From Ramlibacter sp. PS4R-6 (lineage in GTDB: Bacteria; Pseudomonadota; Gammaproteobacteria; Burkholderiales; Burkholderiaceae_C), in the NCBI RefSeq assembly GCF_037572775.1, contig NZ_JBBHKA010000001.1, positions 1,984,001 through 2,048,000 of the forward strand: a stretch of DNA of 64,000 nucleotides, given 5' to 3'. The notes beneath the pieces are model-generated. The model did no database searches and was not told the DNA's origin. It saw only the letters and a list, made by a program, of their open reading frames with translations. Position 1 is the first letter of the stretch, and every line of letters begins with the position of its first letter. The translations under genes and the position numbers were made by a program. Positions 41,301-50,895 of this stretch are shown piece after piece.

Positions 41301-41618
41301 ATGTCTGTCGTCCATATGTCTACGTACCGGCGACGGGGAGGCCTGCGGCGCGAAGCGGTCTGGACCGAGCGCGCCTTCCCCGATCGCCACTGGATCATCT
41401 CCGCCGTCGTGCCCTGCGAGGATGGGCAAAGGCGCGTCGTGATCGAACCCCTGGAAGATCGCTCGATGGAAGCGGTGTATTCCGAGGCGTACTTCCGCCG
41501 CCACTTCATCGACCGCCACCAGTGGCTGCGCCGCCAGAACGAGAAGGTCCTGCGCAAGGCGCACAAGAAGGACTCCGCCGACCTGCTCCACGAGATGGCG
41601 CAGATCAACGCGCGCTAG
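41301..41618 (+). CDS. Hypothetical basic protein
   Basis: A 105-residue cytosolic protein, rich in Arg, His and aromatic residues (TYRRRGGLRREAVWTERAFP, DRHWIISAVVPCEDGQRRVV, RRHFIDRHQWLRRQNEKVLR). No known domain is visible. The ATG at 41301 is supported by GGGA upstream; ATG 41316 or TTG 41295 are alternatives. It reads towards the TRAP dctM gene, converging with it at 41618/41626. The 210-base region before it (41091-41300) has no gene and lower GC, with an imperfect hairpin at 41210-41230. Confidence 0.5.
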   Translation: MSVVHMSTYRRRGGLRREAVWTERAFPDRHWIISAVVPCEDGQRRVVIEPLEDRSMEAVYSEAYFRRHFIDRHQWLRRQNEKVLRKAHKKDSADLLHEMAQINAR

Positions 41619-41625
41619 GTCGCTT

Positions 41626-42942
41626 TCACTTTTCCTTGCCCATCACGAGGTCTGGCAGGACCGTGACGATCTGCGGGAACGCCGTGATCAGCACGATCGC
41701 GATGACCAGGCACGCGAAGAAGGGGATCGCCGCGCGCGCGATGGTGTTGCTGTCCTTGCCCGTCATGTTCTGCAGCACGAAGAGGTTGAAGCCGACGGGC
41801 GGCGTCACCTCCGCGATCTCCACCAGCAGCACGATGAAGATGCCGAACCAGATCAGGTCGAAGCCGGCCTTCTGGATCATGGGCAGCACCACCGCGCTGG
41901 TCAGCACGATCATGCTGATGCCGTCGAGCGCGGTGCCGAGGATCAGGTAGACGACGGTCAGCACCGAGATCAGCGCGTAGGGCGACAGGTGCATGGACTC
42001 GACCCACAGCGCCAGTTCGCGCGGGATGCCGGTGAACGCCATCGTCTTGGTGAGGAAGGACGCGCCGGCCAGGATGAACATGATCATGCAGCTGGTGCGC
42101 GTGGTGCCCATGAGGCCTTCCCAGAAGGTCTTCCATGTGAGCGACTTGCTCCACCACGCCAGGCCGAGCGAGCCGAGCACGCCGTAGGCCGCGCACTCGG
42201 TGGCCGTGGCGTAGCCCGCGATCAGCACCCACACGATGAACACGATGAGCGCCGCGCAGGGGATGAGGCTGCCCGACTTGCGGATCTTCTCGGCGAATGT
42301 GGTCGGCGCATCGGGCGGCGGCACCTGGTCCGGGTGGCGCAGGCTCCACCACACGATGTAGCCGGAGAAGAGCGCCATCAGCAGGAAACCCGGCAGGAAG
42401 CCGGCGAGGAAGATGCGGATGATCGATGCATCCGCCGCGACGGCGTACACAACCATCGTGATCGACGGCGGGATGAGGATGCCGAGCGTGCCGGCCGTGG
42501 CGAGCGATCCCAGCGCCATCTTCTCGCTGTAGCCGCGCTTGAGCAGCTCGGGCAGTGCCACCTTGGAGATCGTCGCGCAGGTGGCCGCGGAAGATCCCGA
42601 CACGGAGCCGAAGATGCCGCAGCCGAGGATGGTGGTGTGCATCAGGCGGCCCGGCACGCGATTGAGCCAGGGCCGCAGGCCCTCGAACATCTCCTCCGAC
42701 AGCTTGCTGCGAAAGAGGATCTCGCCCATCCAGATGAAAAGCGGCAGCGCGGCCAGCTCCCAGCTGGCGTTCGATTCCCAGAACGACGAGAAGAGGTTGT
42801 TGCCCGGCGAGGTGGTGGTGAAGAAGGCCTGGCCGACCCAGCCGCAGATGGCCAGCGTCATCGCGATCCACACGCCGCCGGCCAATAGCACCAGCATGAT
42901 GGCGAGCAGCAGCCCGCCGACGAAGAGCATGTGCGTGTCCAT
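41626..42942 (-). CDS. dctM: TRAP transporter large permease (DctM), second system
   Basis: A 438-residue permease of standard DctM length with about 12 helices. Hallmarks are MLFVGGLLLAIMLVLLAGGV, CGIFGSVSGSSAATCATISK, GTLGILIPPSITMVVYAVAA, and VTPPVGFNLFVLQNMTG near the end. It belongs to a different subgroup from the 514-residue permease at 34620-36164. Its start codon overlaps the stop of the small permease by four bases (ATGA). It is the import channel for the receptor encoded next to it, and probably also for the orphan receptor at 50896. Confidence 0.93.
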   Translation of the reverse strand: MDTHMLFVGGLLLAIMLVLLAGGVWIAMTLAICGWVGQAFFTTTSPGNNLFSSFWESNASWELAALPLFIWMGEILFRSKLSEEMFEGLRPWLNRVPGRLMHTTILGCGIFGSVSGSSAATCATISKVALPELLKRGYSEKMALGSLATAGTLGILIPPSITMVVYAVAADASIIRIFLAGFLPGFLLMALFSGYIVWWSLRHPDQVPPPDAPTTFAEKIRKSGSLIPCAALIVFIVWVLIAGYATATECAAYGVLGSLGLAWWSKSLTWKTFWEGLMGTTRTSCMIMFILAGASFLTKTMAFTGIPRELALWVESMHLSPYALISVLTVVYLILGTALDGISMIVLTSAVVLPMIQKAGFDLIWFGIFIVLLVEIAEVTPPVGFNLFVLQNMTGKDSNTIARAAIPFFACLVIAIVLITAFPQIVTVLPDLVMGKEK

Positions 42943-43475
42943 CAGACGTCGGACGAGAAGTCGCCTTGCGCGTGCCGTTCTTCGACGGCCACGACGAAGC
43001 TGGGACGGCCGCCGCGCAGCACGATCACGAGTTCATCGACGAGCGCGATGAACAGCAGGATGGAACCCAGCGCGAAACTGGCCTGCGGGATCCAGATGGG
43101 GATCGGCAGCAGGCCCTGCGCCACCTCGCCGAAGGCCCAGCTGTCGTAGGTGAACTTGTTGGCCCACCAGGCGAGGTAGCCCACGGCCACCGCGCCGATG
43201 GACAGGCACACGATCTCCAGCACGCGGCGAACGCGTGGCGACACGTTTTCCAGCAGGAGGTTCACCCGCACGAAGTCGCCGTGCTTGAACGCATGCGCCA
43301 TCGCGAAGAACGAGGCCGCGGCGCAGAACCACGAGACGACGTCGTTGACCGCGCCGGTGCGCACCTGGAACTCGCGCAGGATGCTCTGCCCGATCATCAG
43401 CACGCAGATCAGCAGCACGAAAACGGCGCCGAGGGCGCCGGATGCGAGGTAGAGGCGGTCGAGGAATCGCCGCAA
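42942..43475 (-). CDS. dctQ: TRAP transporter small permease (DctQ), second system
   Basis: A 177-residue membrane protein with four helices (GALGAVFVLLICVLMIGQSI, WFCAAASFFAMAHAFKHGDF, VCLSIGAVAVGYLAWWANKF, ASFALGSILLFIALVDELVI). The DFVRVNLLLENVS motif after helix 2 is typical. The start is a TTG at 43475, one base after the stop of the receptor gene; no better start exists in frame. Order on the minus strand is receptor, DctQ, DctM. Confidence 0.9.
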   Translation of the reverse strand: MRRFLDRLYLASGALGAVFVLLICVLMIGQSILREFQVRTGAVNDVVSWFCAAASFFAMAHAFKHGDFVRVNLLLENVSPRVRRVLEIVCLSIGAVAVGYLAWWANKFTYDSWAFGEVAQGLLPIPIWIPQASFALGSILLFIALVDELVIVLRGGRPSFVVAVEERHAQGDFSSDV

Positions 43476-43476
43476 G

Positions 43477-44448
43477 TTATTTCGCCGCCTGGAAGGCCTT
43501 GATCAGCGCCGTGCCGTCCGGCCCCGCCTTCTTCTCCCAGTCGGCCAGCATGATCGCGCCCACCTGCTTCATGTCGGCCACGAGCTTCGGCGGGGGCACC
43601 ATGATCTTCATGCCCTTTTCGGTGAGCGCCTTCTTGTAGAAGTCGTTCTTCTCCTCGCTCACCTTCCAGCCGCGGTCTTCCGCAGCGGCCGCGGCCTTGA
43701 GCAGCGCCTCCTGCGTGGGCTTGTCCAGCGCGTCGAAGGCTTTCTGGTTCACGATGACCGCGTTCTTCGGCAGCCAGGCCTGCGTGTCGTAGAAGTACTT
43801 GATGCTCTCGTAGGTCTTGGAGTCGAAGCCGGTGGAGCCGGAGCTCATGTAGCTGTTGACGACGCCGGTGGCCAGGGCCTGCGTGAGTTCCGCGGCCTGG
43901 ATGGTGACGGGTTGCGCGCCGATCAGCTCGGCGATCTTGGCGGTGGCCGGGCTGTACGCGCGCCACTTCAGGCCGCGCATGTCGGCCACCGACGCGATTT
44001 CCTTGTTCACGTAGATGCCCTGCGGCGGCCACGCCACGGTGTAGAGCAGCTTCATGCCTTGCGCGGCGAGCAATTTGTCGAGGAAGGGTTTCTGCACGCG
44101 CGCGAGCTTGCGGGCCTGCGCATAGCTGGACGCGAGGAAGGGGATGCCGTCGGCGCCGTACATCGGGTTCTCGTTCTCGGCGTTGACCAGCAGCAGCTCG
44201 CCGATGGGGGCCTGGCCGCTTTGCACCGCGCGCTTGATCTCGTTGGCCTTGAACAGCGACGCGTTGGCGTGCACCTGGATCTTGAGCTTGCCGTTGGTGG
44301 CCTTGTCGACGTCGTTGGCGAAGGCCACGAGGTTTTCGGAGTGGAAGTTGCCGGCCGGGTAGGCGGCGGGCAGGTCCCACTTGGTCTGCGCGAACGCGCC
44401 GAGGGACAACGATGCGGCGAGTGCGGGAAGGGCGTATTTGAATTTCAT
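43477..44448 (-). CDS. dctP: TRAP transporter solute receptor (DctP), second system
   Basis: A 323-residue periplasmic receptor with a signal peptide (ALPALAASLSLGAFA). The mature part opens QTKWDLPAAYPAGNFHSENL and has the conserved Arg-containing strand MRGLKWRAYSPATAKIAEL, then the AWLPKNAVIVNQKAFDAL segment typical of DctP. It is a paralogue of the receptor at 50896-51867: FH(S/T)ENLV and the WPPQG segment are shared. The ATG at 44448 has a GGAG site six bases upstream. It is divergent from the LysR gene that may control it. Confidence 0.92.
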   Translation of the reverse strand: MKFKYALPALAASLSLGAFAQTKWDLPAAYPAGNFHSENLVAFANDVDKATNGKLKIQVHANASLFKANEIKRAVQSGQAPIGELLLVNAENENPMYGADGIPFLASSYAQARKLARVQKPFLDKLLAAQGMKLLYTVAWPPQGIYVNKEIASVADMRGLKWRAYSPATAKIAELIGAQPVTIQAAELTQALATGVVNSYMSSGSTGFDSKTYESIKYFYDTQAWLPKNAVIVNQKAFDALDKPTQEALLKAAAAAEDRGWKVSEEKNDFYKKALTEKGMKIMVPPPKLVADMKQVGAIMLADWEKKAGPDGTALIKAFQAAK

Positions 44449-44530
44449 GGTCGCTCCGTGACAATCGACGAATGGATGCGTACAGGATAAAGGCAATCGC
44501 AAGATCCGCGCCATCGGGGTTTGACCCGCG

Positions 44531-45457
44531 ATGAACCTGCGCTTCGTCGAAGCCTTCTACTGGGTCGCCTCGCTCAAGAGCGTGACCCGCGCCGCCGAGA
44601 AGCTGTTCCTCACGCAGTCGGCCATGTCCAGCCGCATCGCCGCGCTGGAGGAGGAGCTGGGCGTGCTGCTGCTGGACCGGCGCGACAAGCAGTTCCGCCT
44701 GACGGTCGCGGGCCTGCGCTTCTTCACGTATGCCCAGCGCCTGCTGGAGATGCAGCGCGAGATCAAGGCCGAGATGGGCGCCGGCACGCCGCAGGCCATG
44801 ACGCTGCGCCTGGGCGCGATCGAGTCGGTGCTGCACTCCTGGCTGATCCCCATGGTGGAGAAGCTGCAGGACGACCACGAGGGCCTGGAGCTGGAGATGA
44901 CGGTGGAAACCACGCCCGTGCTGCTGGACCAGATCCGCCGCGGCGCGCTCGACCTGATCTTCGCGGCGCTGCCGGCGTCGATGGAAGGCCTGCGCAGCCG
45001 CGCGCTGCCGCCGATGGAGATGGTGTTCGTGGGCAATGCGCAGAAGATGCGCCGGCGCATGTACCGCCTCTCCGATCTTGCCGACGTGGACATCCTCACC
45101 TTCCAGCGCGGCTCGCAGCCGCACGTGGCGCTGGTGGACCTGTTCCGGCAGAAGAAGCTCGAGCCGCGGCGCGTTCACACGATCTCGTCGATCTCGGCCA
45201 TGACGCAGCTGGTGGAAGGGGGGTTCGGCGTGGCGACGCTGCCGCTGGCCGCCGCGCAGCGCCTGGTCGAGCACCGCGACCTGAAATTGCTCAAGTGCGA
45301 CACGGCCTTGCAACCGCTGCCGGTGTTCGCCACCTTCCGCGCCGACCCCACGTCGCACGCGGTGGAAACGGTGGTGCAGGAAGTCTTCCGCTACATCGAC
45401 TCGGCTCAGGGAAAACGCGCACGTCCCGTGGCAGCATCGAAAAAATCGATGACGTAA
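44531..45457 (+). CDS. LysR-type transcriptional regulator
   Basis: A 308-residue regulator. The N-terminal winged helix-turn-helix (residues about 3-62) reads LRFVEAFYWVASLKSVTRAA, KLFLTQSAMSSRIAALEEEL; the effector domain begins near residue 90 (LRLGAIESVLHSWLIPMVEK) and closes with a LysR-like VEGGFGVATLPLAAAQRLVE. It is divergent from the TRAP receptor gene (82-base gap) and 84 bases upstream of the LivK-type receptor gene, so it may control either. The co-inducer is unknown; a link to 5-oxoproline metabolism is inference from context. Confidence 0.92.
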   Translation: MNLRFVEAFYWVASLKSVTRAAEKLFLTQSAMSSRIAALEEELGVLLLDRRDKQFRLTVAGLRFFTYAQRLLEMQREIKAEMGAGTPQAMTLRLGAIESVLHSWLIPMVEKLQDDHEGLELEMTVETTPVLLDQIRRGALDLIFAALPASMEGLRSRALPPMEMVFVGNAQKMRRRMYRLSDLADVDILTFQRGSQPHVALVDLFRQKKLEPRRVHTISSISAMTQLVEGGFGVATLPLAAAQRLVEHRDLKLLKCDTALQPLPVFATFRADPTSHAVETVVQEVFRYIDSAQGKRARPVAASKKSMT

Positions 45458-45475
45458 GCGAAAGATTATTCGTTT
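45456..45475. promoter_or_regulatory. Dyad between the LysR and LivK-type genes
   Basis: AAGCGAA (45456-45462) and TTCGTTT (45469-45475) form an inverted repeat (one mismatch) around AGATTA. It lies just after the LysR stop and 67 bases before the LivK-type start, a plausible operator site. The regulator that might bind it is not known. Confidence 0.4.
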
Positions 45476-45541
45476 GAAGGGCCGGCCGCCGCCGACCAGA
45501 ATCCGCCCCCATCCCATCACGGGTTTCGAGGAGCTGAAACG

Positions 45542-46810
45542 ATGAAGTGGTACCTGCCGGCCCGCGCGGCCGCCCTGGCCTCCGGTCTCGCCTTCTGTGC
45601 TGCTGCCACGCACGCGCAGCAGGAAGTGCGCATCGGCGTGATCTACCCGCTCACGGGCCCGTCCGCCTCCGTGGGCGGCGAGCTGCGCAATGCGCTGGAG
45701 CTCGCGGCCGACATCATCAACAACGGCGCGCCCGGCGTGGCCGACCTGCCCCTCTCGCAGGGCAAGGGCCTGCCGAACCTGAAAGGCGCGAAGATCAAGC
45801 TGGTCTTCGCCGACCACCAGGCCAACCCGCAGGTCGGAGCGACCGAGGCGGAGCGCCTGATCACGCAGGAGAAGGTGGTCGCGATCGTCGGCGCGTACAA
45901 CAGCGCCGTGACGGCCACGGCCAGCCAGGTGGCCGAGCGCGCGGGCATTCCCTTCCTGAACCCCGAGTCGTCGTCGGCCACGCTGACGCAGCGCAACTTC
46001 AAGTGGTTCTTCCGCACCACCCCCCACGACGACCTGTTCGTGCACAACGCGTTCGACTTCCTCGCGGAGCTGCAGGCCAAGAAGGGCATCAAGCCCGGCA
46101 ACATCGCGACGCTGAACGAGAACGGCCTGTGGGGCACGGAGACGGGCAAGCTGCAAGCCAAGCTCGCGCCCGACTTCAAGTACACCATCGTCAAGCAGGT
46201 GTCGTACGCGTCGAAGACGACGCAGCTCACGTCGGAAGTGCAGTCGCTCAAGGCCGCCAGCCCGAACCTGGTGCTGCAGTCCTCCTACACGCCCGACGCC
46301 ATCCTGTCGATGAAGACGTACAAGGAGCTGGGCTTCTCGCCGGACATGATCCTGGCCAACAACGCCGGCTTCACCGACACCGAGTTCATCAAGACGCTGG
46401 GCAAGGACGCCGAGTTCATCATCACGCGCGAGGTGTGGGCGCTGGACCTGGCCCGCAGCAAGCCGCTGATCAAGCAGGTGAACGACCTGTTCCAGGCGAA
46501 GTACAAGATCAACTTCACCGGCAACTCGTCGCGCACCTTCACCGGGCTGATGGTGATGGCCGATGCGATCAACCGCGCCGGCTCGACCGACCCGGAAGCC
46601 ATCCGCAAGGCGCTGGCAGCGACCGACATCCCGGGCAAGGCGCTGATCATGCCGTGGGACGGCGTGAAGTTCGACAACGCCGGCCAGAACACGCTGGGCC
46701 GCGGCATCCTGGTGCAGGTGGTGGACGGCAAGTACAACACCGTGTGGCCGTTCAACATGGCCTCGCGCGAGGTGGTGTGGCCGATGCCCAAGTGGGACCA
46801 GCGCAAGTAA
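45542..46810 (+). CDS. livK: Branched-chain-amino-acid-type ABC transporter binding protein
   Basis: A 422-residue periplasmic protein: signal peptide (AAALASGLAFCAAATHA), then the family opening EVRIGVIYPLTGPSASVGGE, followed by IVGAYNSAVTATASQVAERA and later FTDTEFIKTLGKDAEFIITR. It has the type I periplasmic-binding-protein pattern of LivK/LivJ/UrtA-like receptors. Such receptors often bind leucine, urea, amides or carboxylates. Followed by LivHMGF, so it should be the receptor of the complete importer. The ligand is not predictable; the context points to an amino acid or 5-oxoproline-like compound. Confidence 0.92.
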   Translation: MKWYLPARAAALASGLAFCAAATHAQQEVRIGVIYPLTGPSASVGGELRNALELAADIINNGAPGVADLPLSQGKGLPNLKGAKIKLVFADHQANPQVGATEAERLITQEKVVAIVGAYNSAVTATASQVAERAGIPFLNPESSSATLTQRNFKWFFRTTPHDDLFVHNAFDFLAELQAKKGIKPGNIATLNENGLWGTETGKLQAKLAPDFKYTIVKQVSYASKTTQLTSEVQSLKAASPNLVLQSSYTPDAILSMKTYKELGFSPDMILANNAGFTDTEFIKTLGKDAEFIITREVWALDLARSKPLIKQVNDLFQAKYKINFTGNSSRTFTGLMVMADAINRAGSTDPEAIRKALAATDIPGKALIMPWDGVKFDNAGQNTLGRGILVQVVDGKYNTVWPFNMASREVVWPMPKWDQRK

Positions 46811-46829
46811 TCACCCAAGGCAGTCCAGC

Positions 46830-47696
46830 ATGAACGCCGACATCCTCCTGCAAACCCTCGCCTCGGGCGTGCTGATCGGGCTGATCTACGCACTCGTCGC
46901 GATCGGCCTCACCATGATCTTCGGGGTGATGGACATCGTGAACTTCGCGCACGGCGAGTTCCTGATGCTCGGCATGTACTCGGCGTTCTGGCTCTTCGCG
47001 CTGTACTCGCTGGACCCGATGCTGACGCTGCCGCTCACGGTGCTGATGCTCTTCGCGTTCGGGGTGATCCTGTACAAGGCCGTGATCTCGCGCATCACCA
47101 ATGCGCCGATGCTGTCGCAGATCTTCACGACCTTCGGGATCATGTACCTGCTGCGCGGCGTGGCGCAGTTCCTGTGGAAGCCCGACTACCGCACGATCCC
47201 GAATTCATCGGTCTCCGGCAGCGTGAACTTCCTGGGCCTGCAGCTGGGCGAGCCGCAACTGGTCGCGGGGCTGGGTGCGGTGCTGGTGACGGGTGTCATC
47301 TGGTACTTCCTGAACCACACACGGCTGGGTGCCGCGCTCGAAGCCACCGCATCGGACAAGGACGCGGCGCGCCTCATGGGCATCGACTCGCACAAGATGT
47401 TCGCGCTGGCCTGGGGCATCGCCGCCGGTTGCGCGGGCGCCGCGGGCGGCTTGCTGGCGACCTTCTTCCCGATCTTCCCGGACGTGGGTGCCACGTTCAT
47501 CCTGCTCGCGTTCGTGGTCGTCAACCTCGGTGGCTTTGGCAGTGTGACCGGTGCCTTCATCGCCGGCATCCTGGTCGGCGTGATCGAAGTGATGGGCGGG
47601 CTGCTCGTGGGCCCGCAGTACAAGATGGCCGTGGTGCTGCTGCTGTTCCTCGGTGTGCTGATGTTCCGGCCGCAAGGCCTGCTGGGGAAAGCATGA
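46830..47696 (+). CDS. livH: Branched-chain-type ABC permease (LivH)
   Basis: A 288-residue permease with about eight helices; opening LLQTLASGVLIGLIYALVAI, then GLTMIFGVMDIVNFAHGEFL, the LivH hallmark, and AWGIAAGCAGAAGGLLATFF late in the protein. It overlaps livM by four bases (ATGA). Both permeases form the channel of the importer that begins with the LivK-type receptor 20 bases upstream. Confidence 0.93.
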   Translation: MNADILLQTLASGVLIGLIYALVAIGLTMIFGVMDIVNFAHGEFLMLGMYSAFWLFALYSLDPMLTLPLTVLMLFAFGVILYKAVISRITNAPMLSQIFTTFGIMYLLRGVAQFLWKPDYRTIPNSSVSGSVNFLGLQLGEPQLVAGLGAVLVTGVIWYFLNHTRLGAALEATASDKDAARLMGIDSHKMFALAWGIAAGCAGAAGGLLATFFPIFPDVGATFILLAFVVVNLGGFGSVTGAFIAGILVGVIEVMGGLLVGPQYKMAVVLLLFLGVLMFRPQGLLGKA

Positions 47697-48688
47697 AGCG
47701 CTTCATCCTCCCGACGCTTTTCTTCGCGGCCGCGCTCGCCGTCCCGGCGTTCGTCGATGCCTCGCACCTCAACCTCGCGATCCTCGTGCTGATGGCCGCG
47801 CAGCTGGGCGTGGCGTGGAACATCGTCGGCGGCTACGCCGGCCAGGTCTCGCTGGGCCACGCCGCGTTCTTCGGCCTGGGTGCGTACACCTCGACGCTGT
47901 TGCTCGTGAAGTTCGGCGTCAACCCGTGGATCGGCATCTTCGCCGGCGGCGCGGTCGCCGTCGCCGTGAGCCTGGCCTTCGGCTGGTCGTGCTTCCGCCT
48001 CAAGGGCCACTACTTCGCGATGGCCACCATCGCCGTCGCGGAACTGGTGCAGATCGTCTTCACCGAATGGGAATACGGCGGCGCGGCGGTGGGCCTGTAC
48101 GTGCCGATGCAGAAGACCGGCTGGGCCTGGATGAACTTCGCGACGAAGCTGCCGTACTACTGGCTCGCGCTGGGGCTGCTCGTGATCACGCTGTGCGTGA
48201 ACGCATGGATCGAGCGCAGCTGGCTGGGCTATTACTTCCGTGCCATCAAGGACGAGCCGGACGCGGCGCGCAGCATCGGCGTGAACATCGCGCGCTACAA
48301 GCAGGTGGCGTTGTCGGTGAGCGCCTTCCTCACCGCGCTGGGCGGCAGCCTCTACGCGCAGAAGGAGCTGTACATCGACCCGAACTCCGTGCTGGCGACG
48401 GGCCTGTCGATCAAGATGGCGCTGGTCTCCATCCTGGGCGGCGTGGGCACGCTGTTCGGCCCGGTCGTGGGGTCGCTCGTGCTGACGTCGATCGAGGAGT
48501 TCACGCGCATCCTGTTCGGCGGCACGGGCCGCGGCACCGACATCATCATCTACGCGTCGCTGATCATCGGCGTGGCGGTGTTCTACCCGACGGGGCTGGT
48601 GGGCTGGTGGCGTTCGCTGTCGTGGGGCAAGCCGAAGGTGGCCGAGCCGGTCGCGCAGGCGCCCGCCAGCAAGGAGGTGGCCGCATGA
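47693..48688 (+). CDS. livM: Branched-chain-type ABC permease (LivM)
   Basis: A 331-residue permease: WNIVGGYAGQVSLGHAAFFG, the LivM hallmark, then FRLKGHYFAMATIAVAELVQ and KDEPDAARSIGVNIARYKQV, GGVGTLFGPVVGSLVLTSIE. The ATG at 47693 overlaps the livH stop; the livG ATG at 48685 overlaps its own stop. Its C-terminal tail after the last helix is Ala/Pro-rich. Part of the LivKHMGF importer. Confidence 0.93.
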   Translation: MKRFILPTLFFAAALAVPAFVDASHLNLAILVLMAAQLGVAWNIVGGYAGQVSLGHAAFFGLGAYTSTLLLVKFGVNPWIGIFAGGAVAVAVSLAFGWSCFRLKGHYFAMATIAVAELVQIVFTEWEYGGAAVGLYVPMQKTGWAWMNFATKLPYYWLALGLLVITLCVNAWIERSWLGYYFRAIKDEPDAARSIGVNIARYKQVALSVSAFLTALGGSLYAQKELYIDPNSVLATGLSIKMALVSILGGVGTLFGPVVGSLVLTSIEEFTRILFGGTGRGTDIIIYASLIIGVAVFYPTGLVGWWRSLSWGKPKVAEPVAQAPASKEVAA

Positions 48689-49397
48689 AGCTCCTCGACG
48701 TCAAGAACGTCACGAAGAAGTTCGGCGGCCTGGTGGCCAACGAGGACGTGAGCTTCACGGTGGACAAGGGCCAGATCGTCGGCCTGATCGGGCCGAACGG
48801 CGCGGGCAAGACGACGCTGTTCAACTGCATCGCCGGCTACTTCGCGCCCAGCAGCGGGTCGATCACGCTCGGCTGCCGCGACATCGGCGGCCGCCCGCCC
48901 GAGTGGTGCGCGCGCGCCGGCGTCGGCCGCACCTTCCAGATCGCGCGCACCTTCACCAGCATGACGGCTTGCGAGAACGTCATGACCGCCGCATTGCTGT
49001 CACACCGCCGCATCCCCGCCGCCCGCAGCGAGGCGCTGAAGTGGCTCGCCTTCGTCGGCCTGGAACGCCATGCCGACAAGCCGGCCGGCAGCATGACCAT
49101 CAGCGAGCAGCGGCGCCTGGCCGTGGCGCGGGCGCTGGCGATCAACCCGCGCATCGTGCTGATGGACGAAGTGATGGCGGGCCTGAACCCGTCGGAAGTG
49201 AACGAGGCCGTCGAGGTGGTGCTGAAGATCCGCGAGATGGGCATCTCCTGCCTGGTCGTGGAGCACGTGCTCGAGGGCATCATGCCCATCGCCGACAAGA
49301 TCGTGGTGCTGGACCGCGGCAGCAAGATCGCCGAAGGCACGCCGCAGGAAGTCTCGCGCAACGACGCGGTGATCCATGCCTACCTGGGAGACGCGTG

Positions 49398-49398
<1 letters not shown>
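48685..49398 (+). CDS. livG: Branched-chain-type ABC ATP-binding protein (LivG)
   Basis: A 237-residue ATPase: Walker A GPNGAGKTT, Q-loop GVGRTFQIARTF, Walker B IVLMDEVMAGLNPSE, and the His-loop LVVEHVLEGI. The ABC signature is AGSMTISEQRRLAVARAL, where the usual LSGGQ/LSYGQ is replaced by MTISEQ; such departures are known in LivG-like subgroups, but this one is marked. It energises the importer together with LivF. ATGA overlaps on both sides keep the subunits co-translated. Confidence 0.93.
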
Positions 49399-50099
<701 letters not shown>

Positions 50100-50109
50100 A
50101 CCGAAGAAC

Positions 50110-50877
50110 ATGACATCGAATTACGCCAGTCCCCGTGAATTGCGCCTCGCCGCGCGCGCCGGCCGCTTCAACGAGCCGACCTCCGGCCATGCGCCCGGCT
50201 TCCTGCAGGCCAACCTGATGATCGTGCCGCAAGCGCACGCCTTCGACTTCCTGCTGTTCTGCCAGCGCAACCCCAAGCCCTGCCCGCTGATCGAGGTGAT
50301 GAGCCCCGGCGCGCGCGAGCCCAGGTGCGCGCGCGGCGCGGACATCGCCACCGACGTGCCAGGCTACCGCATCTACCGCAATGGCGAGCTGGCCGACGAG
50401 CGCGACGACGTGGGCGACCTGTGGCAGGGCGACTTCGTGAGCTTCCTCATCGGCTGCAGCTTCTCGTTCGAGGACGCGGTGGTGCAGGCCGGCGTGCCGC
50501 TGCGCCACGTGGAGCAGGGCTGCAACGTGGCCATGTACCGCACCAACATCGCCTGCGAGAGCGCGGGGCCCTTTCACGGCGAGATGGTCGTGAGCATGCG
50601 GCCGATCAAGAGCCGCGACGTGGCGAAGGTGGTGGAGATTTCCGGCCGGTTCGACGTGGCCCACGGGGCGCCCGTCCATATCGGCAACCCGGGCGCGATC
50701 GGCATCGCCGACCTGGCGCACCCGGACTACGGCGATGCCGTGCGCGTCGAAGACGACGAAGTCCCCATTTTCTGGGCCTGTGGCGTCACGCCGCAGTGGG
50801 TGGCCCAGAAAAGCCGCTTGCCGCTGTGCATCACCCATGCGCCCGGCAAGATGTTCGTGACAGACGTCAAGGGATAA
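50110..50877 (+). CDS. DUF1445 (YcsI-like) protein, putative hydro-lyase
   Basis: A 255-residue cytosolic protein of the DUF1445/YcsI family. Signatures are SPRELRLAARAGRFNEPTSG, the GDFVSFLIGCSFSFEDAVV Cys-containing stretch, MYRTNIACESAGPFHGEMVV, and FWACGVTPQWVAQKSRLPLC, then ITHAPGKMFVTD. In Bacillus subtilis ycsI sits in the operon of the 5-oxoprolinase genes pxpABC, and the N-terminal part of mammalian D-glutamate cyclase is of this family. That supports a role in D-glutamate/5-oxoproline metabolism, an inference. It lies between livF and the receptor for the 5-oxoprolinase. Confidence 0.9.
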   Translation: MTSNYASPRELRLAARAGRFNEPTSGHAPGFLQANLMIVPQAHAFDFLLFCQRNPKPCPLIEVMSPGAREPRCARGADIATDVPGYRIYRNGELADERDDVGDLWQGDFVSFLIGCSFSFEDAVVQAGVPLRHVEQGCNVAMYRTNIACESAGPFHGEMVVSMRPIKSRDVAKVVEISGRFDVAHGAPVHIGNPGAIGIADLAHPDYGDAVRVEDDEVPIFWACGVTPQWVAQKSRLPLCITHAPGKMFVTDVKG

Positions 50878-50895
50878 ACGTCCCGGGAGACCCAC

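Noticed and set aside
41102..41608. Minus-strand frame across the region before the second TRAP dctM
   Set aside because: Its translation is rich in Arg, Ser and Trp without any domain; it overlaps the small plus-strand gene. I keep only the latter, at moderate confidence.
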